NCBI GenBank assembly: GCA_051878975.1
Contig: JBJELD010000102.1
Span: 1-29,628 of the forward strand
DNA: 29,628 nucleotides
Source: Caccovicinus sp051878975
Lineage (GTDB): Bacteria > Bacillota > Clostridia > Lachnospirales > Lachnospiraceae
Reading direction: 5' to 3'
The translations under genes were made by a program, and so were the position numbers. Below the pieces are notes generated by a model. The model was not told the origin of the DNA, did not search any database, and saw only the letters and a list, made by a program, of their open reading frames with translations. Positions 15,812 through 24,342 of the stretch are shown here, one piece after another (positions within the stretch are counted from its first letter, which is position 1; every line of letters starts with the position of its first letter).

Positions 15812-16873
15812 CTAACTGTCATCGCCTGACGGCGGTTTGTTAAAGGCTGTATCCAGCTGGTTCATCACATTCCGCAGCGTGCTGACTACCTTATCATAGT
15901 CCATACGCTTCGGACCGATAATGCCGATTGTTCCGCGAAGGCCCTCGCCCAGTACATAATTGGCAGTGACCACGCTGCAGTCCTTCATGCTCTGTACCGG
16001 CATCTCGTCGCCGATGTACACCTGAATTCCGGTGCCTGCGGTCTCCTCCCTGGAGTTGACATCGGCAATCAGCTCCTGCAGCCGGTCCTTCTGCTCGAAG
16101 GTGCTTAACAGCCGGCTGGCGTTTTCCCCGTCGCTCAGCTCCGGGTACTTGAAAATGTTGGTCGCGCCGCTGGTGTAGATCGGCAGGTCTTCTGCGTCGG
16201 CCCGGACCGCCTCTGCAATCCGGTTTAGCACCTGCTCAATCACGTCGCTGTTGACTCCGGCCTGCTCCTTCATCCTGCTGATCACACCCAGATTGATCTC
16301 ATCAATCGAAAGACCATTCAGGGAACTGTTCAGTACAATGTTCAGATTCAGGATCTCGTCATCACGAAGCGGCTTGGTCAGCGGAAGCATGCTGTTTTTG
16401 ATAATGTTTCCTTCCATAACCAGCACCAGAAGCAGCTTCTCGGAATCAACCTTGGACAGCTGAATAAATTTCAGCTTGTTCTGATGATACTGAGGGCCGC
16501 TGATCAGTGCGGCGTAGTTGGTATTCGATGCAAGCATCTGCACCAGTTTCTTCAGAACCAGCTCCAGACGATCCACTCGCTGAATCATCAGCTCCTGCAC
16601 CTGACTGACCTCCTGGTCCTTCTCTTCCATCAGCTGGTCTACATAGAACCGGTAGCCCTTATCTGAAGGAATCCGTCCTGCGGAGGTATGGGGCTGAATG
16701 ATATAACCCATCTCCTCCAGATCCGACATTTCATTCCGGATAGTGGCAGAACTAAGTTTTAAATCGGAATACTTGGAAATGGTCCTGGAACCAACCGGTT
16801 CTCCGGTTTCCAAATAGGTTTTGATAATTGCCTTCAATATGGTAACCTTCCTTCCGTCCAACTCCAATTCCAT
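15812..16873 (-). CDS. hrcA: Heat-inducible transcription repressor HrcA
   Basis: A 353-aa repressor that binds CIRCE operators and is kept active by chaperones, linking free chaperone level to transcription. The N-terminal winged-helix domain (about 5-75) includes SSATIRNEMSDLEEMGYIIQPHTSAGRIPSD in two pieces typical of HrcA. The GAF-like and dimerisation regions follow, ending in GIIGPKRMDYDKVVSTLRNVMNQLD. Length is normal. It is the first gene of the operon, about 75 bases downstream of a perfect CIRCE, so it represses itself together with grpE, dnaK and dnaJ. The ATG follows AGAAAGGCGGGA, a moderate ribosome binding site. Confidence 0.98.
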   Translation of the reverse strand: MELELDGRKVTILKAIIKTYLETGEPVGSRTISKYSDLKLSSATIRNEMSDLEEMGYIIQPHTSAGRIPSDKGYRFYVDQLMEEKDQEVSQVQELMIQRVDRLELVLKKLVQMLASNTNYAALISGPQYHQNKLKFIQLSKVDSEKLLLVLVMEGNIIKNSMLPLTKPLRDDEILNLNIVLNSSLNGLSIDEINLGVISRMKEQAGVNSDVIEQVLNRIAEAVRADAEDLPIYTSGATNIFKYPELSDGENASRLLSTFEQKDRLQELIADVNSREETAGTGIQVYIGDEMPVQSMKDCSVVTANYVLGEGLRGTIGIIGPKRMDYDKVVSTLRNVMNQLDTAFNKPPSGDDS

Positions 16874-16947
16874 TCCCGCCTTTCTTATTGTTTCCTGATA
16901 TGAAGCTGCAGGTTCAGATTATTCTCTGCCCTGCTTGTTGTTTCTTG

Positions 16948-16974
16948 TTAGCACTCAACTATAACGAGTGCTAA
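16948..16974 (-). promoter_or_regulatory. CIRCE operator
   Basis: TTAGCACTC (16948-16956), a 9-bp spacer, and GAGTGCTAA (16966-16974) form a perfect CIRCE inverted repeat, the HrcA binding site. It begins about 14 bp downstream of the -10 box, within the transcribed leader, so it can act both on initiation and as an RNA hairpin. Confidence 0.98.
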
Positions 16975-16988
16975 TTTCTACATAAGTT

Positions 16989-17017
16989 AATATATTACAA
17001 TCCATATTATTTGTCAA
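16989..17017 (-). promoter_or_regulatory. Sigma-A promoter of the hrcA operon
   Basis: Consensus TTGACA (17012-17017), 17-bp spacer, TATATT (16989-16994) on the minus strand, directly upstream of the CIRCE element. Such a strong promoter fits a gene set held down by a repressor. Confidence 0.95.
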
Positions 17018-17327
17018 TAGGTATTTTTAAAAAGTTGAAAAATCCTGGAGATTCTGGCTTTTTCTCGCTGGGCAAACCTATATATTATAGGAAGTCTTCC
17101 GATTCTGTTTCTGCAGGAGGTCTTTCTTCTTCCGTAATTTTGCCGCCAAAAAGGCGGCATATGATATGTCATATCTCCGTTTTTTTGCCCGTCCTTTTTT
17201 TCTGTACGGGAAATTTCGTCCGATTTTATCCGAATAGTTCCGATTTTTTTTGGCAGAATCCGCCAGAATTTCTTTCTTTTCCTCTGTTTCACCTCCTTTT
17301 TCGCCGTTCCTGCTCTGCTGCACAGAC
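17018..17327. other. Intergenic region between two divergent promoters
   Basis: About 310 T-rich bases between the hrcA and 3D-protein promoters. It holds a stable hairpin, GCCGCC-AAAAA-GGCGGC (17142-17158), followed at once by the palindrome ATATGATATGTCATAT (17159-17174). Neither is followed by a T-run in a terminator-like arrangement on either strand. Short frames across it lack a fitting ribosome binding site and start, and one runs into the hrcA -35 box. I see no recognised RNA gene. Confidence 0.5.
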
Positions 17328-17355
17328 TTGACAAACGAAAAAAAAGGTGTAAAAT
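17328..17355 (+). promoter_or_regulatory. Promoter of the 3D-domain protein gene
   Basis: TTGACA (17328-17333), 16-bp spacer, TAAAAT (17350-17355), the latter preceded by TG. It implies a leader of about 135 nt, AT-rich, with no riboswitch that I can recognise. Confidence 0.7.
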
Positions 17356-17499
17356 AGGCAATTGCCAGTGATTGTTACAAAAGTATTACATATTTTTATT
17401 TTGTATTAACTTTTAATTGCTATTTTATACAGCATCAAAACAAGCTGAAAAAAAGACGGTTCTGTATAAAAAAGCCACATTGGAAAGGAAGGATTTTTC

Positions 17500-18207
17500 A
17501 TGAATTTTAAGAAAGCAACGAATATCAAAAAATACCTGATAAATACTTTGTTCACCGCAGCGTTTGTGCTGGGCTGCAGCATTACGGCCATGGCCGCTCA
17601 GGTGCACGGCAACGTAGATGAGATCCAGGAGGATTCCATCTCCGGCTGGGCATGGAATGCAGAAACGCCGGATGAACCGGTTTATGTAGCGGTCTTTGTT
17701 GCCGACGCAGCCGGCAATACCATAAAGGAAGAAATGGTTCTGGCAGATCAGCAGCGCGATGATGTAGCCGCAAGCGGCTACGGCAGCGGGGCCTGCGGCT
17801 TCTTGATCCCGATGGACTGGTCGGAGCTTGCAGACGGCACCTATACCGTTCATGTATATGCAGAGGGACAGGTCATCGGCGGCGACCGCCAGTACACAAA
17901 GGGACAGCCGCAGCTTCGTTCCCTGGGTGTTTTTAAGACTACCGGCTACTGCCCGTGCCGTTCCTGCTCTGAAGGCTGGGGACGCCACACCAGCACCGGC
18001 GCGATCGCCAGTGCAAACCACACCATCGCCGTAGATCCCCGCGTCATCCCGTACGGAACCAAGGTCATGATCAACGGCATTATCTACACCGCAGAGGATA
18101 AAGGCGGCGGTGTAAAAGGAAATCACATCGATATTTTCTACAATACCCATGGCGAGACTCAGATTCAGGGTACCCGGTATGCAGAGGTATTTGTAGTAGA
18201 GGCTTAA
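17500..18207 (+). CDS. Secreted 3D-domain protein, presumed peptidoglycan-active
   Basis: A 235-aa secreted protein. Residues 1-32 are a signal peptide (TNIKKYL, hydrophobic core, AMA-AQ). Residues about 34-130 form a beta-rich domain with GNVDEIQ, SGWAWNAETPDEPVYVAVFV and DGTYTVHVYAEG, a pattern found in other extracellular clostridial proteins. The C-terminal 3D domain (about 143-235) has FKTTGYCPC, then the three aspartates that name the family: Asp179 in AVDPRVIPYGT, Asp200 in EDKGGG and Asp211 in HIDIFY. This fold is related to MltA lytic transglycosylases and resuscitation-promoting and stationary-phase proteins, so peptidoglycan cleavage is the likely activity. Four cysteines, including CPCRSC, could form disulphides or bind metal. 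GGAAGGA seven bases before the ATG supports the start. It stands alone, on the plus strand, with its own promoter and terminator. Confidence 0.88.
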   Translation: MNFKKATNIKKYLINTLFTAAFVLGCSITAMAAQVHGNVDEIQEDSISGWAWNAETPDEPVYVAVFVADAAGNTIKEEMVLADQQRDDVAASGYGSGACGFLIPMDWSELADGTYTVHVYAEGQVIGGDRQYTKGQPQLRSLGVFKTTGYCPCRSCSEGWGRHTSTGAIASANHTIAVDPRVIPYGTKVMINGIIYTAEDKGGGVKGNHIDIFYNTHGETQIQGTRYAEVFVVEA

Positions 18208-18270
18208 ACAGGCGCGAAACGCTGGCATAAAAACAATCGAATAAAAGAAAGGATCCAATGATCGAAGGGA

Positions 18271-18323
18271 AGGCCCCGGAGCATATGATATGATATCGTA
18301 TCAACCGCTCCGGGGCCTTTCTC
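18271..18323. terminator. Bidirectional terminator between 3D gene and hemW
   Basis: A 12-bp perfect GC-rich stem (AGGCCCCGGAGC at 18271-18282, its complement at 18307-18318) with a 24-nt AT-rich loop. TTTCTCT follows on the plus strand and TTCCCTTC on the minus strand. It sits between the convergent ends of the 3D gene and hemW and can serve both, although both T-runs are imperfect. Confidence 0.85.
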
Positions 18324-18351
18324 TGCGGCAGTGCAATGACTGCTCTTTAGG

Positions 18352-19596
18352 CTAATCCAGCAAAAACTCACTCATCACATAATTGCTGACATCGATTCCC
18401 CAGTCCGTCAGAAACAGATTTCCGTCCCGTCGGACGAGCAGCCGGTTCTGAACCAGCTTTTCAATGACATTTCCGTAAACATCACTCATGGTAACCCCGA
18501 AACGCCGGATAAACCTTGCCGCGGACACCCCCTCCGTCATCCGAAGACCCAGGAACATGAATTCCTCCATCTCTTCCTTTCGGCTCTGTGCATGCACCTT
18601 CCCGTGGAGCCGTTCCAGACCGTCCATGGAAAAATCCAGACTCTGATACGTCTGCATGCTGCGCTCGTTGCTGAACCGGCAGCCGTCCACATAGGAGGAA
18701 GCCCCCAGGCCGAAGCCCAGATATTCCACGCCGGTCCAGTAGCCGATGTTATGGCGGCATTCAAAGCCCGGCTTCGCATAATTGGAAATCTCATAGCGTT
18801 TAAAGCCGGCCTCCTCCAGAAAGGTTTTGGCCAGATAATACATCCGGCGCTCCTCCTCCTCGTCCGCCAGCGGAGGCCATCCACGCAGAGCGTCCGCACG
18901 GCCGGCTGCCGGCTTCTCTGCCCGTTTTTCTTCCTTCTCCGGCTTCTCTGCCCGTTTTTCTTCCCCGGTCCCGTAATGACTGCCGAAGGGCGTTCCCTCC
19001 TCCACAATCAGGCTGTACGCGGAGATATGCTCCGGCTTCAGCATAATCACCTTCCGAATCGTATTCCGCCAGCTTTCCGCGCTCTGACCGGGAATCGCAC
19101 TCATCAGGTCCACGTTGATGTTGGAAAACCCTGCCATTCTGGCGCTCTGATAGCTGTTCAAAAAATCTTCAAAGGTGTGAATCCGCCCCAGAAGCTTCAG
19201 TTCCTCATTCCGGGCCGACTGAAGTCCTATACTGAGCCGGTTGATTCCCGCCGCCCGGTACAGCGGAAGCTTACCGGCCAGCCGCGTTCCCGGGTTTACC
19301 TCAATCGTAATCTCCGCATCCGCCGAAACGGAAAATGCCCGGTACACCGCCTGCATCAGGAGCGTGATCTGCTCCGGTTCCAGAGATGACGGCGTTCCTC
19401 CCCCAATAAAAATCGTAACCACTTCATATTCCGGATACCATGGCCCGGAAGTCAGGATCTCGCACCGAAGCTGATCCATATACTCGGCCCTGGCCCGTTC
19501 ATCTGCCGGAAAGGACAAAAAATCACAGTACAGGCATTTCTGCAGACAAAACGGAATGTGGATATAAAGTTCTAATGGTTTCTTTTTCCTTCCCAT
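18352..19596 (-). CDS. hemW: Heme chaperone HemW (radical SAM, HemN-like)
   Basis: A 414-aa radical SAM protein of the HemW family, the heme-transfer relatives of coproporphyrinogen dehydrogenase HemN. The iron-sulfur site is C17xxxC21xxC24 (HIPFCLQKCLYCDF), followed by GGGTPS (65-70), IEVNPGT and SIGLQS. The C-terminal HemN domain has ECRHNIGYWTGVEYLGFGLGASSY. It carries an unusual charged insertion (about 211-245) with two copies of EEKRAEKP between the two parts, encoded by a 26-bp direct repeat. Otherwise length is slightly above the family's usual 370-400. It lies 38 bases after lepA, a common pairing in Firmicutes, and is probably cotranscribed. The ribosome binding site is weak, so the start is less certain than the gene. 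Confidence 0.95.
   Translation of the reverse strand: MGRKKKPLELYIHIPFCLQKCLYCDFLSFPADERARAEYMDQLRCEILTSGPWYPEYEVVTIFIGGGTPSSLEPEQITLLMQAVYRAFSVSADAEITIEVNPGTRLAGKLPLYRAAGINRLSIGLQSARNEELKLLGRIHTFEDFLNSYQSARMAGFSNINVDLMSAIPGQSAESWRNTIRKVIMLKPEHISAYSLIVEEGTPFGSHYGTGEEKRAEKPEKEEKRAEKPAAGRADALRGWPPLADEEEERRMYYLAKTFLEEAGFKRYEISNYAKPGFECRHNIGYWTGVEYLGFGLGASSYVDGCRFSNERSMQTYQSLDFSMDGLERLHGKVHAQSRKEEMEEFMFLGLRMTEGVSAARFIRRFGVTMSDVYGNVIEKLVQNRLLVRRDGNLFLTDWGIDVSNYVMSEFLLD
18909..18964. repeat. 26-bp tandem direct repeat inside hemW
   Basis: The 26-base unit at 18909-18934 recurs exactly at 18939-18964 (period 30). Because the period is a multiple of three, it encodes a repeated ten-residue block (EEKRAEKP plus two) and copy-number change would keep the frame. 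Confidence 0.9.
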
Positions 19597-19634
19597 CGTT
19601 TTTTCAACCGTTTCTTTCCCCTACTTTCCCTTGC

Positions 19635-21449
19635 CTACTCCTCGTCCAGCTTCAGAACACTCATAAATGCCTTCTGCGGAATCTCTACATTTCCGACCTG
19701 GCGCATCCGCTTCTTTCCTTCCTTCTGCTTTTCCAGAAGCTTTCTCTTACGGCTGATATCGCCGCCGTAGCATTTTGCCAGCACATCCTTGCGCATCGCC
19801 TTCACGGTCTCACGGGCAATGATCTTGCCGCCCACAGCCGCCTGAATCGGAATCTCAAACAGATGTCTCGGAATCTCGTCCTTCAGCTTCTCGCACATTT
19901 TTCTTCCGCGCTCATAAGCGGAATCTGCGTGTACAATGAAAGACAACGCATCCACTTCTTCCTTATTGACCAGAATATCCAGCTTCACCAGCTCAGAGCG
20001 TTCATAGCCCTTCAGCTCATAGTCAAAGGAAGCATAGCCTCTGGAGCGGGATTTCAGTGCATCAAAAAAGTCATAGATGATCTCATTCAGCGGAAGCTCA
20101 TATTTTAACAGTGCTCTGGTTTCCTCCATATACTCCATGCCCAGATACACGCCGCGCCGCTCCTGGCAGAGCTTCATGATCGCACCCACAAATTCCGTGG
20201 TAACCATGATCTCCGCGCTGACGATCGGCTCCTCCATGTACTCGATCTCCGTCGGGTCCGGAAGATTGGACGGATTGGTCAGTTCGATCATTTCCCCGTT
20301 CTTCTTGTGGACATGGTAAATAACGCTTGGCGCGGTGGTGACCAGATCCAGGTTATACTCCCGCTCCAGACGTTCCTGAATGATCTCCAGATGGAGCAGT
20401 CCCAGGAATCCGCACCGGAAGCCAAAGCCCAGCGCAATGGAAGTCTCCGGCTCGTAGAACAGGGAAGCGTCATTCAGCTGAAGCTTCTCCAGCGCGTCCC
20501 GAAGATCCGGATATTTGGCTCCGTCTGCCGGATAAAGGCCGCAGTACACCATGGAAGTAACCTTCTTGTAGCCGGGAAGCGGTTCTGCGCAGGGATTCAG
20601 GCGGTTGGTAACGGTGTCTCCCACCTCGGTATCCTTTACATTCTTAATACTTGCCGTGATGTAGCCTACCATGCCGGCGCTCAGCTCCTCACAGGGAATG
20701 AACTGGCCTGCGCCGAAATATCCGACCTCTACCACATCCGCCTCGGCTCCTGTCGCCATCATACGGATCGGCGTTCCCTTCCGCACGCTGCCTTCCTTGA
20801 TCCGGCAGAAAATGATCACACCTTTATAGGAATCATACAGAGAATCAAAAATCAGAGCCTGAAGCGGCGCCTCCGGATCGCCTTCGGGAGCCGGGATCTT
20901 GTGGACGATCGCCTCCAGGACCTCATCTACGTTCAGTCCGGTCTTGGCAGAAATCCGCGGCGCATCATGGGCTTCAATGCCGATTACATCCTCGATTTCC
21001 TCCACCACCCGGTCCGGTTCCGCACTGGGCAGATCGATCTTGTTGATGACCGGAAAAACATCCAGATCATGGTCCAGCGCCATATATACGTTTGCCAGCG
21101 TCTGCGCTTCGATGCCCTGTGCCGCATCCACCACCAGGATCGCTCCGTCGCAGGCCGCCAGCGCACGGGATACCTCATAGTTAAAGTCCACGTGTCCTGG
21201 AGTGTCAATCAGATTAAAAATATATTCCTGACCGTCCTTTGCCGTGTACACGGTGCGGACCGTCTGTGCTTTAATAGTAATTCCGCGTTCTCTCTCAATG
21301 TCCATATTATCCAGAATCTGATCCTGCATCTCCCGCTGAGTCAGCAGTCCGGTCTTTTCAATGATCCGGTCCGCCAGTGTGGATTTACCGTGATCAATAT
21401 GGGCAATAATGCAGAAATTGCGGATATTCTTCTGTTCAATATTTGCCAT
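19635..21449 (-). CDS. lepA: Elongation factor 4 (LepA)
   Basis: A 604-aa ribosome-associated GTPase related to EF-G, implicated in translation initiation and fidelity. GTPase motifs: G1 AHIDHGKS (16-23), G2 RGITIKAQ, G3 DTPGHVDF and G4 NKIDLP. EF-G-like domains III and V and the LepA-specific C-terminal domain follow, the latter with ETVKAMRKDVLAKCYGGDISRKRKLLEKQK in two overlapping recognisable blocks and the ending AFMSVLKLDEE. Length is standard. GAGAGG six bases before the ATG fixes the start. A vegetative promoter overlaps the end of spoIIP, so expression need not depend on the sporulation genes upstream; hemW follows on the same transcript. Confidence 0.99.
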   Translation of the reverse strand: MANIEQKNIRNFCIIAHIDHGKSTLADRIIEKTGLLTQREMQDQILDNMDIERERGITIKAQTVRTVYTAKDGQEYIFNLIDTPGHVDFNYEVSRALAACDGAILVVDAAQGIEAQTLANVYMALDHDLDVFPVINKIDLPSAEPDRVVEEIEDVIGIEAHDAPRISAKTGLNVDEVLEAIVHKIPAPEGDPEAPLQALIFDSLYDSYKGVIIFCRIKEGSVRKGTPIRMMATGAEADVVEVGYFGAGQFIPCEELSAGMVGYITASIKNVKDTEVGDTVTNRLNPCAEPLPGYKKVTSMVYCGLYPADGAKYPDLRDALEKLQLNDASLFYEPETSIALGFGFRCGFLGLLHLEIIQERLEREYNLDLVTTAPSVIYHVHKKNGEMIELTNPSNLPDPTEIEYMEEPIVSAEIMVTTEFVGAIMKLCQERRGVYLGMEYMEETRALLKYELPLNEIIYDFFDALKSRSRGYASFDYELKGYERSELVKLDILVNKEEVDALSFIVHADSAYERGRKMCEKLKDEIPRHLFEIPIQAAVGGKIIARETVKAMRKDVLAKCYGGDISRKRKLLEKQKEGKKRMRQVGNVEIPQKAFMSVLKLDEE

Positions 21450-21497
21450 AGGTTACCTCTCTTCCTTCATTCTGCCACTGTCAGGCAATTAATAAAA

Positions 21498-21526
21498 ATC
21501 ATATCATTTTTTTATTTTCCTTGCAA
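21498..21526 (-). promoter_or_regulatory. Sigma-A promoter of lepA-hemW
   Basis: TTGCAA (21521-21526), 17-bp spacer, TATGAT (21498-21503) on the minus strand. The -35 lies within the last codons of spoIIP and the -10 just past its stop, giving a leader of about 40 nt to lepA. Confidence 0.75.
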
Positions 21527-22720
21527 CAACATCGTGAAAACTTCTGCCAGTGGTTCCATGGCATTCTGCACCTCCTGATAGGTGTTTGTCTGGGCTCCGG
21601 CCTCCACCAGACAGGAAGCCGGTCGAAGATGCTGATTATAGCGAAGTCCCTTTAAATAGATTTTTCTGGCAAATCCGGGAAAATAGGCCTCCGCCTTCAG
21701 CTGAAGCTGCAGGCTGAAGCTTAAATTGTCCTCCCGGTACGGATTTTCCAGATAAGGCACCGGACCCTCCGGCGTCTGGCTCAGGCCGTTGAAAAACATG
21801 ATCTGCGCTGTAGGCTTTCCGTTCACCTCTGTAACCAGGCGGGTTCCTTCCCGCACCCCGTCCCGATGAAGATCAATAATGACCTGAATCGACGGATACG
21901 TCTCCAGAATCTGCGTGATTCCCTCCAACGCATATGTATATGCCTTGTTCCGGTCCAGCTTGCCGTCCCGGATATCATAGACCGATTGATCATGATAAAC
22001 CGAAAATCCGCGTTCCCGGAGAAGCTGCGCCAGGTATTCTCCCACCGCAACGATATTTTCGCCTTCTTCCGAATCCGCAAAGGCTTCCTGGGAATGGGTG
22101 TGATAGATCAGGATCTGAGGAAGTGCCGCATCCGCCGTCCCGGACAGCCTGAAATCCCGGGAAAGAAGTTTTTTGGCATCCATCAGCTCCCGCCCGGCCG
22201 TGGTAGAGGTGTGAACGCTGTAAAAATGGCTCATCAGGAAATCATAATCCTCCAGCTGGGCAAGCTGATAGGTTTTTCCCGGAAATGCGAAGGCTGACGC
22301 CGCCTGCTCCGCTTCCCGGGAGGTTTCCTGCAGAGCCGCCGTCCGGGATTCTGACTGGGATTTTTCCTCTGCCTCGGTTTTTCCGGTCTCCTCTGCCTTT
22401 GCGGTCCGGTACGCCGGGTCCGGATCGGACTGCCGGTGCTCTCCCTGCCCCTGATCCGTCCCCTGGCCTTCCCGGAAAGGGGACGGATAAAACCGCTGCC
22501 AGATCTGGCAGAAAAAGCTTTCCTGCATAAATGCCAGCAGCTTTTGCGCCGTGCTGCCTTCCGCCTGCTCTGCACCGGACGTTCTCCAGAAGCTTTTTTC
22601 TGCCCGGTCAAAAAATGTCCGGGCCTTTCCGGCTGCCAGAAGCAGGGCGAGTGCCAGAAAAAGTCCCAGAAGCGCTTTTCCCGTCAGTCGGGGCAGTGAA
22701 AGCCATTTCCCTCTTTTCAT
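21512..22720 (-). CDS. spoIIP: Stage II sporulation protein P
   Basis: A protein of about 402 aa, a peptidoglycan amidase/endopeptidase that acts with SpoIID and SpoIIM to thin septal wall during engulfment. A single N-terminal membrane segment (about 14-32) anchors it. A long low-complexity region rich in Gln, Glu, Arg and Ser separates it from the catalytic domain, which has QILIYHTHSQEAF (HTH at about 205), VIIDLHRDG (about 280) and LKGLRYNQHLRPASCLVEAG. I chose the ATG at 22720 because AGGTGAT lies four bases upstream; the longest frame starts at 22819, inside gpr, without such a site. It follows gpr by about 70 bases. Since SpoIIP acts in the mother cell and GPR is a forespore product in Bacillus, a separate mother-cell promoter in the gap is expected; CATAAGAT (minus strand, about 22750) is only a partial sigma-E -10 match. 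Confidence 0.95.
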   Translation of the reverse strand: MKRGKWLSLPRLTGKALLGLFLALALLLAAGKARTFFDRAEKSFWRTSGAEQAEGSTAQKLLAFMQESFFCQIWQRFYPSPFREGQGTDQGQGEHRQSDPDPAYRTAKAEETGKTEAEEKSQSESRTAALQETSREAEQAASAFAFPGKTYQLAQLEDYDFLMSHFYSVHTSTTAGRELMDAKKLLSRDFRLSGTADAALPQILIYHTHSQEAFADSEEGENIVAVGEYLAQLLRERGFSVYHDQSVYDIRDGKLDRNKAYTYALEGITQILETYPSIQVIIDLHRDGVREGTRLVTEVNGKPTAQIMFFNGLSQTPEGPVPYLENPYREDNLSFSLQLQLKAEAYFPGFARKIYLKGLRYNQHLRPASCLVEAGAQTNTYQEVQNAMEPLAEVFTMLLQGK

Positions 22721-22793
22721 GAACATCACCTGCCAAATCCCATTACCATATCTTATGCAGCCGGACAGCTCTTTACCCGCCGATCTCCCTTCT

Positions 22794-23861
22794 TTACTTT
22801 TCCAGAAACGCCTGCTCAATCGCCCGGGAAATCACAACTCCCAGCTGTTCCACCCGCTCCTCAATATCCGGCGGTGTGACGAACATGGAGCCGAACTCCG
22901 GCTCCAGAAGCTCCCGCACAAGCGCATACTGCTCCTCCGGCTCCAGACCGCCCAGATAGCGGCCGGCTCCTTTTGTCCTGGTGCCGCGTTCCAGCGCCTG
23001 AACCATCGCTTCCATGGTATCCTGCACGATCGCCGCCGCTCCCACCACCGTCGGCACACCGACTGCCAGCACCGGCACGCCCAGACTTTCCCTGGTCAGC
23101 CCGCTGCGGTGATTGCCTACGCCGGAGCCCGGTCGGATTCCGGTATCGGAAATCTGAATCGTACAGCCGAGACGACGGACGCTTCTGGCCGCCAGAGCGT
23201 CAATGGCAATCACCAGCTGCGGCCTGGTCTCCCGTACCACGCCTTTTAAAATCTCAGCCGTCTCCATACCGGTCTGTGCCATTACTCCCGGTGCGATTGC
23301 ACTGATAGAAGCCATCCCGTGCTTCTCCAGAAAGCCGTCTCCGAACTGCCCGTCATAATGCCGGGTCACCTTAAGATGCTGCAGCACCCTCGGTCCCAGG
23401 GAATCCGGTGTCACATACAAATTACCCAGCCCCACCACCAGAAGCCGGTCCAGAAGCCCGGCAGCGTGCTCGTTCTCCTCTTCTCCCTGCTTCGTCAGCT
23501 TCCGAAGCTGGCCGGCCAGCTCATCCGCAAGCTGCTCCCGGAACGCTTCTCCTTTTTTCTCCAGTCCCTCCGCCTCGATTGTCAGGTACGTTCCTTTTTC
23601 CTTTCCCATAACCCGTGCACCGTGCTCATTTCGGATCTTGACCTCCGTAATCCGGATCTGCTTTTCCTGATCAAACCATTCCCGCAGTGCAACGCCCCGG
23701 ATCTCGCCTCCGTCACCGGGAAAGCGCTCCTTTTCCTCCACAGCCAGATCTGTGTGAAGCTCCATCCCCTGCAGCCCCCGTTTTCCTGTCCGAATCCGAT
23801 TCTTTCTTATTTCATGGAGCCGTTTTTCCATGCTCCTTCTCATTGCATTCATCCCATCCAT
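22794..23861 (-). CDS. gpr: Germination protease GPR
   Basis: A protein of about 355 aa, the aspartate-type protease that degrades small acid-soluble spore proteins at germination. It is made as a zymogen; the N-terminal propeptide ends near HTDLAVE (36-42), the segment where autoprocessing occurs in the family. Core motifs are LLVVGLGNLYVTPDSLGP with Asp153 and QLVIAIDALAARS with Asp221, the two conserved aspartates, then GIRPGSGVGNHRSGL. Length is normal. The longest frame opens with TTG (23876); the ATG at 23861 has GAGG nine bases upstream, and the ATG at 23852 has GAAAGG at a similar distance, so one of these is likelier. It diverges from rpsT and is followed by spoIIP. I found no convincing sigma-G promoter. 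Confidence 0.97.
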   Translation of the reverse strand: MDGMNAMRRSMEKRLHEIRKNRIRTGKRGLQGMELHTDLAVEEKERFPGDGGEIRGVALREWFDQEKQIRITEVKIRNEHGARVMGKEKGTYLTIEAEGLEKKGEAFREQLADELAGQLRKLTKQGEEENEHAAGLLDRLLVVGLGNLYVTPDSLGPRVLQHLKVTRHYDGQFGDGFLEKHGMASISAIAPGVMAQTGMETAEILKGVVRETRPQLVIAIDALAARSVRRLGCTIQISDTGIRPGSGVGNHRSGLTRESLGVPVLAVGVPTVVGAAAIVQDTMEAMVQALERGTRTKGAGRYLGGLEPEEQYALVRELLEPEFGSMFVTPPDIEERVEQLGVVISRAIEQAFLEK

Positions 23862-23928
23862 CCTTTCCGTCCTCAAAATAAACCAGCCCGTTTTTCTTTA
23901 TTTTCTCTCAAAAAAATCAATTTATGTA

Positions 23929-23957
23929 TTGACATTTCAGAGGGTTTTCGGTATCAT
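23929..23957 (+). promoter_or_regulatory. Sigma-A promoter of rpsT
   Basis: TTGACA (23929-23934), 17-bp spacer, TATCAT (23952-23957). The leader would be about 80 nt. Confidence 0.8.
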
Positions 23958-24043
23958 ATAAAAGTATGTTTAACATTGAACTGTCCGTGTCCAGACTTTG
24001 ATGGAGAACACAAAGAAAAATTCATGAATGGAGGTGCACGAAA

Positions 24044-24307
24044 ATGGCAAATATTAAATCTGCAAAGAAGAGAATTTTAGTTAACGAAACCAAGGCTGCC
24101 AGAAACAAGGCGATCAGATCCAAAGTTAAAACGGTTGTTAAGAAGGTAGAAGCTGCTGTTGCTGCCGGTGACAAGGCTGCTGCACAGGCTGCATTATTAG
24201 TTGCTACTGCTGAAATTGACAAGGCTACCAGCAAGGGCGTATATCACAAGAATACCGCTTCCCGCAAGGTATCCCGTTTAGCAAAGGCTGTAAACTCGAT
24301 TGCTTAA
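24044..24307 (+). CDS. rpsT: 30S ribosomal protein S20
   Basis: An 87-aa, Lys/Ala-rich helical protein that binds 16S rRNA early in 30S assembly. The start MANIKSAKKRI, the central KVKTVVKKVEAAV and the ending GVYHKNTASRKVSRLAKAV are diagnostic. GGAGGTG eight bases before the ATG is strong. Codon choice is biased to a few codons, as expected of a highly expressed gene. It is monocistronic, with its own promoter and terminator, divergent from gpr, an arrangement common in Clostridia. Confidence 0.99.
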   Translation: MANIKSAKKRILVNETKAARNKAIRSKVKTVVKKVEAAVAAGDKAAAQAALLVATAEIDKATSKGVYHKNTASRKVSRLAKAVNSIA

Positions 24308-24342
24308 TTTATAGACATTTTTTTCATTAACCCATAAAAAAT

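Noticed and set aside
17014..17361. Minus-strand frame coding a very basic 115-aa protein, with AAAGGAGGTG inside it
   Set aside because: The Shine-Dalgarno-like site is not followed by a start codon at proper distance, the frame runs through the hrcA -35 box, and the composition is that of translated T-rich spacer.
17425..18258. 277-aa minus-strand frame opposite the 3D-domain gene
   Set aside because: It mirrors a clear secreted 3D protein on the plus strand with signal peptide and the three family aspartates; it is a shadow frame.
20307..21578. 423-aa plus-strand frame opposite lepA
   Set aside because: LepA on the minus strand is complete and unmistakable; this frame has no domain or ribosome binding site.
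22721..22793. Possible sigma-E promoter for spoIIP (CATAAGAT)
   Set aside because: Only six of eight -10 positions match and no convincing -35 lies at the right distance; mentioned under spoIIP but not annotated.
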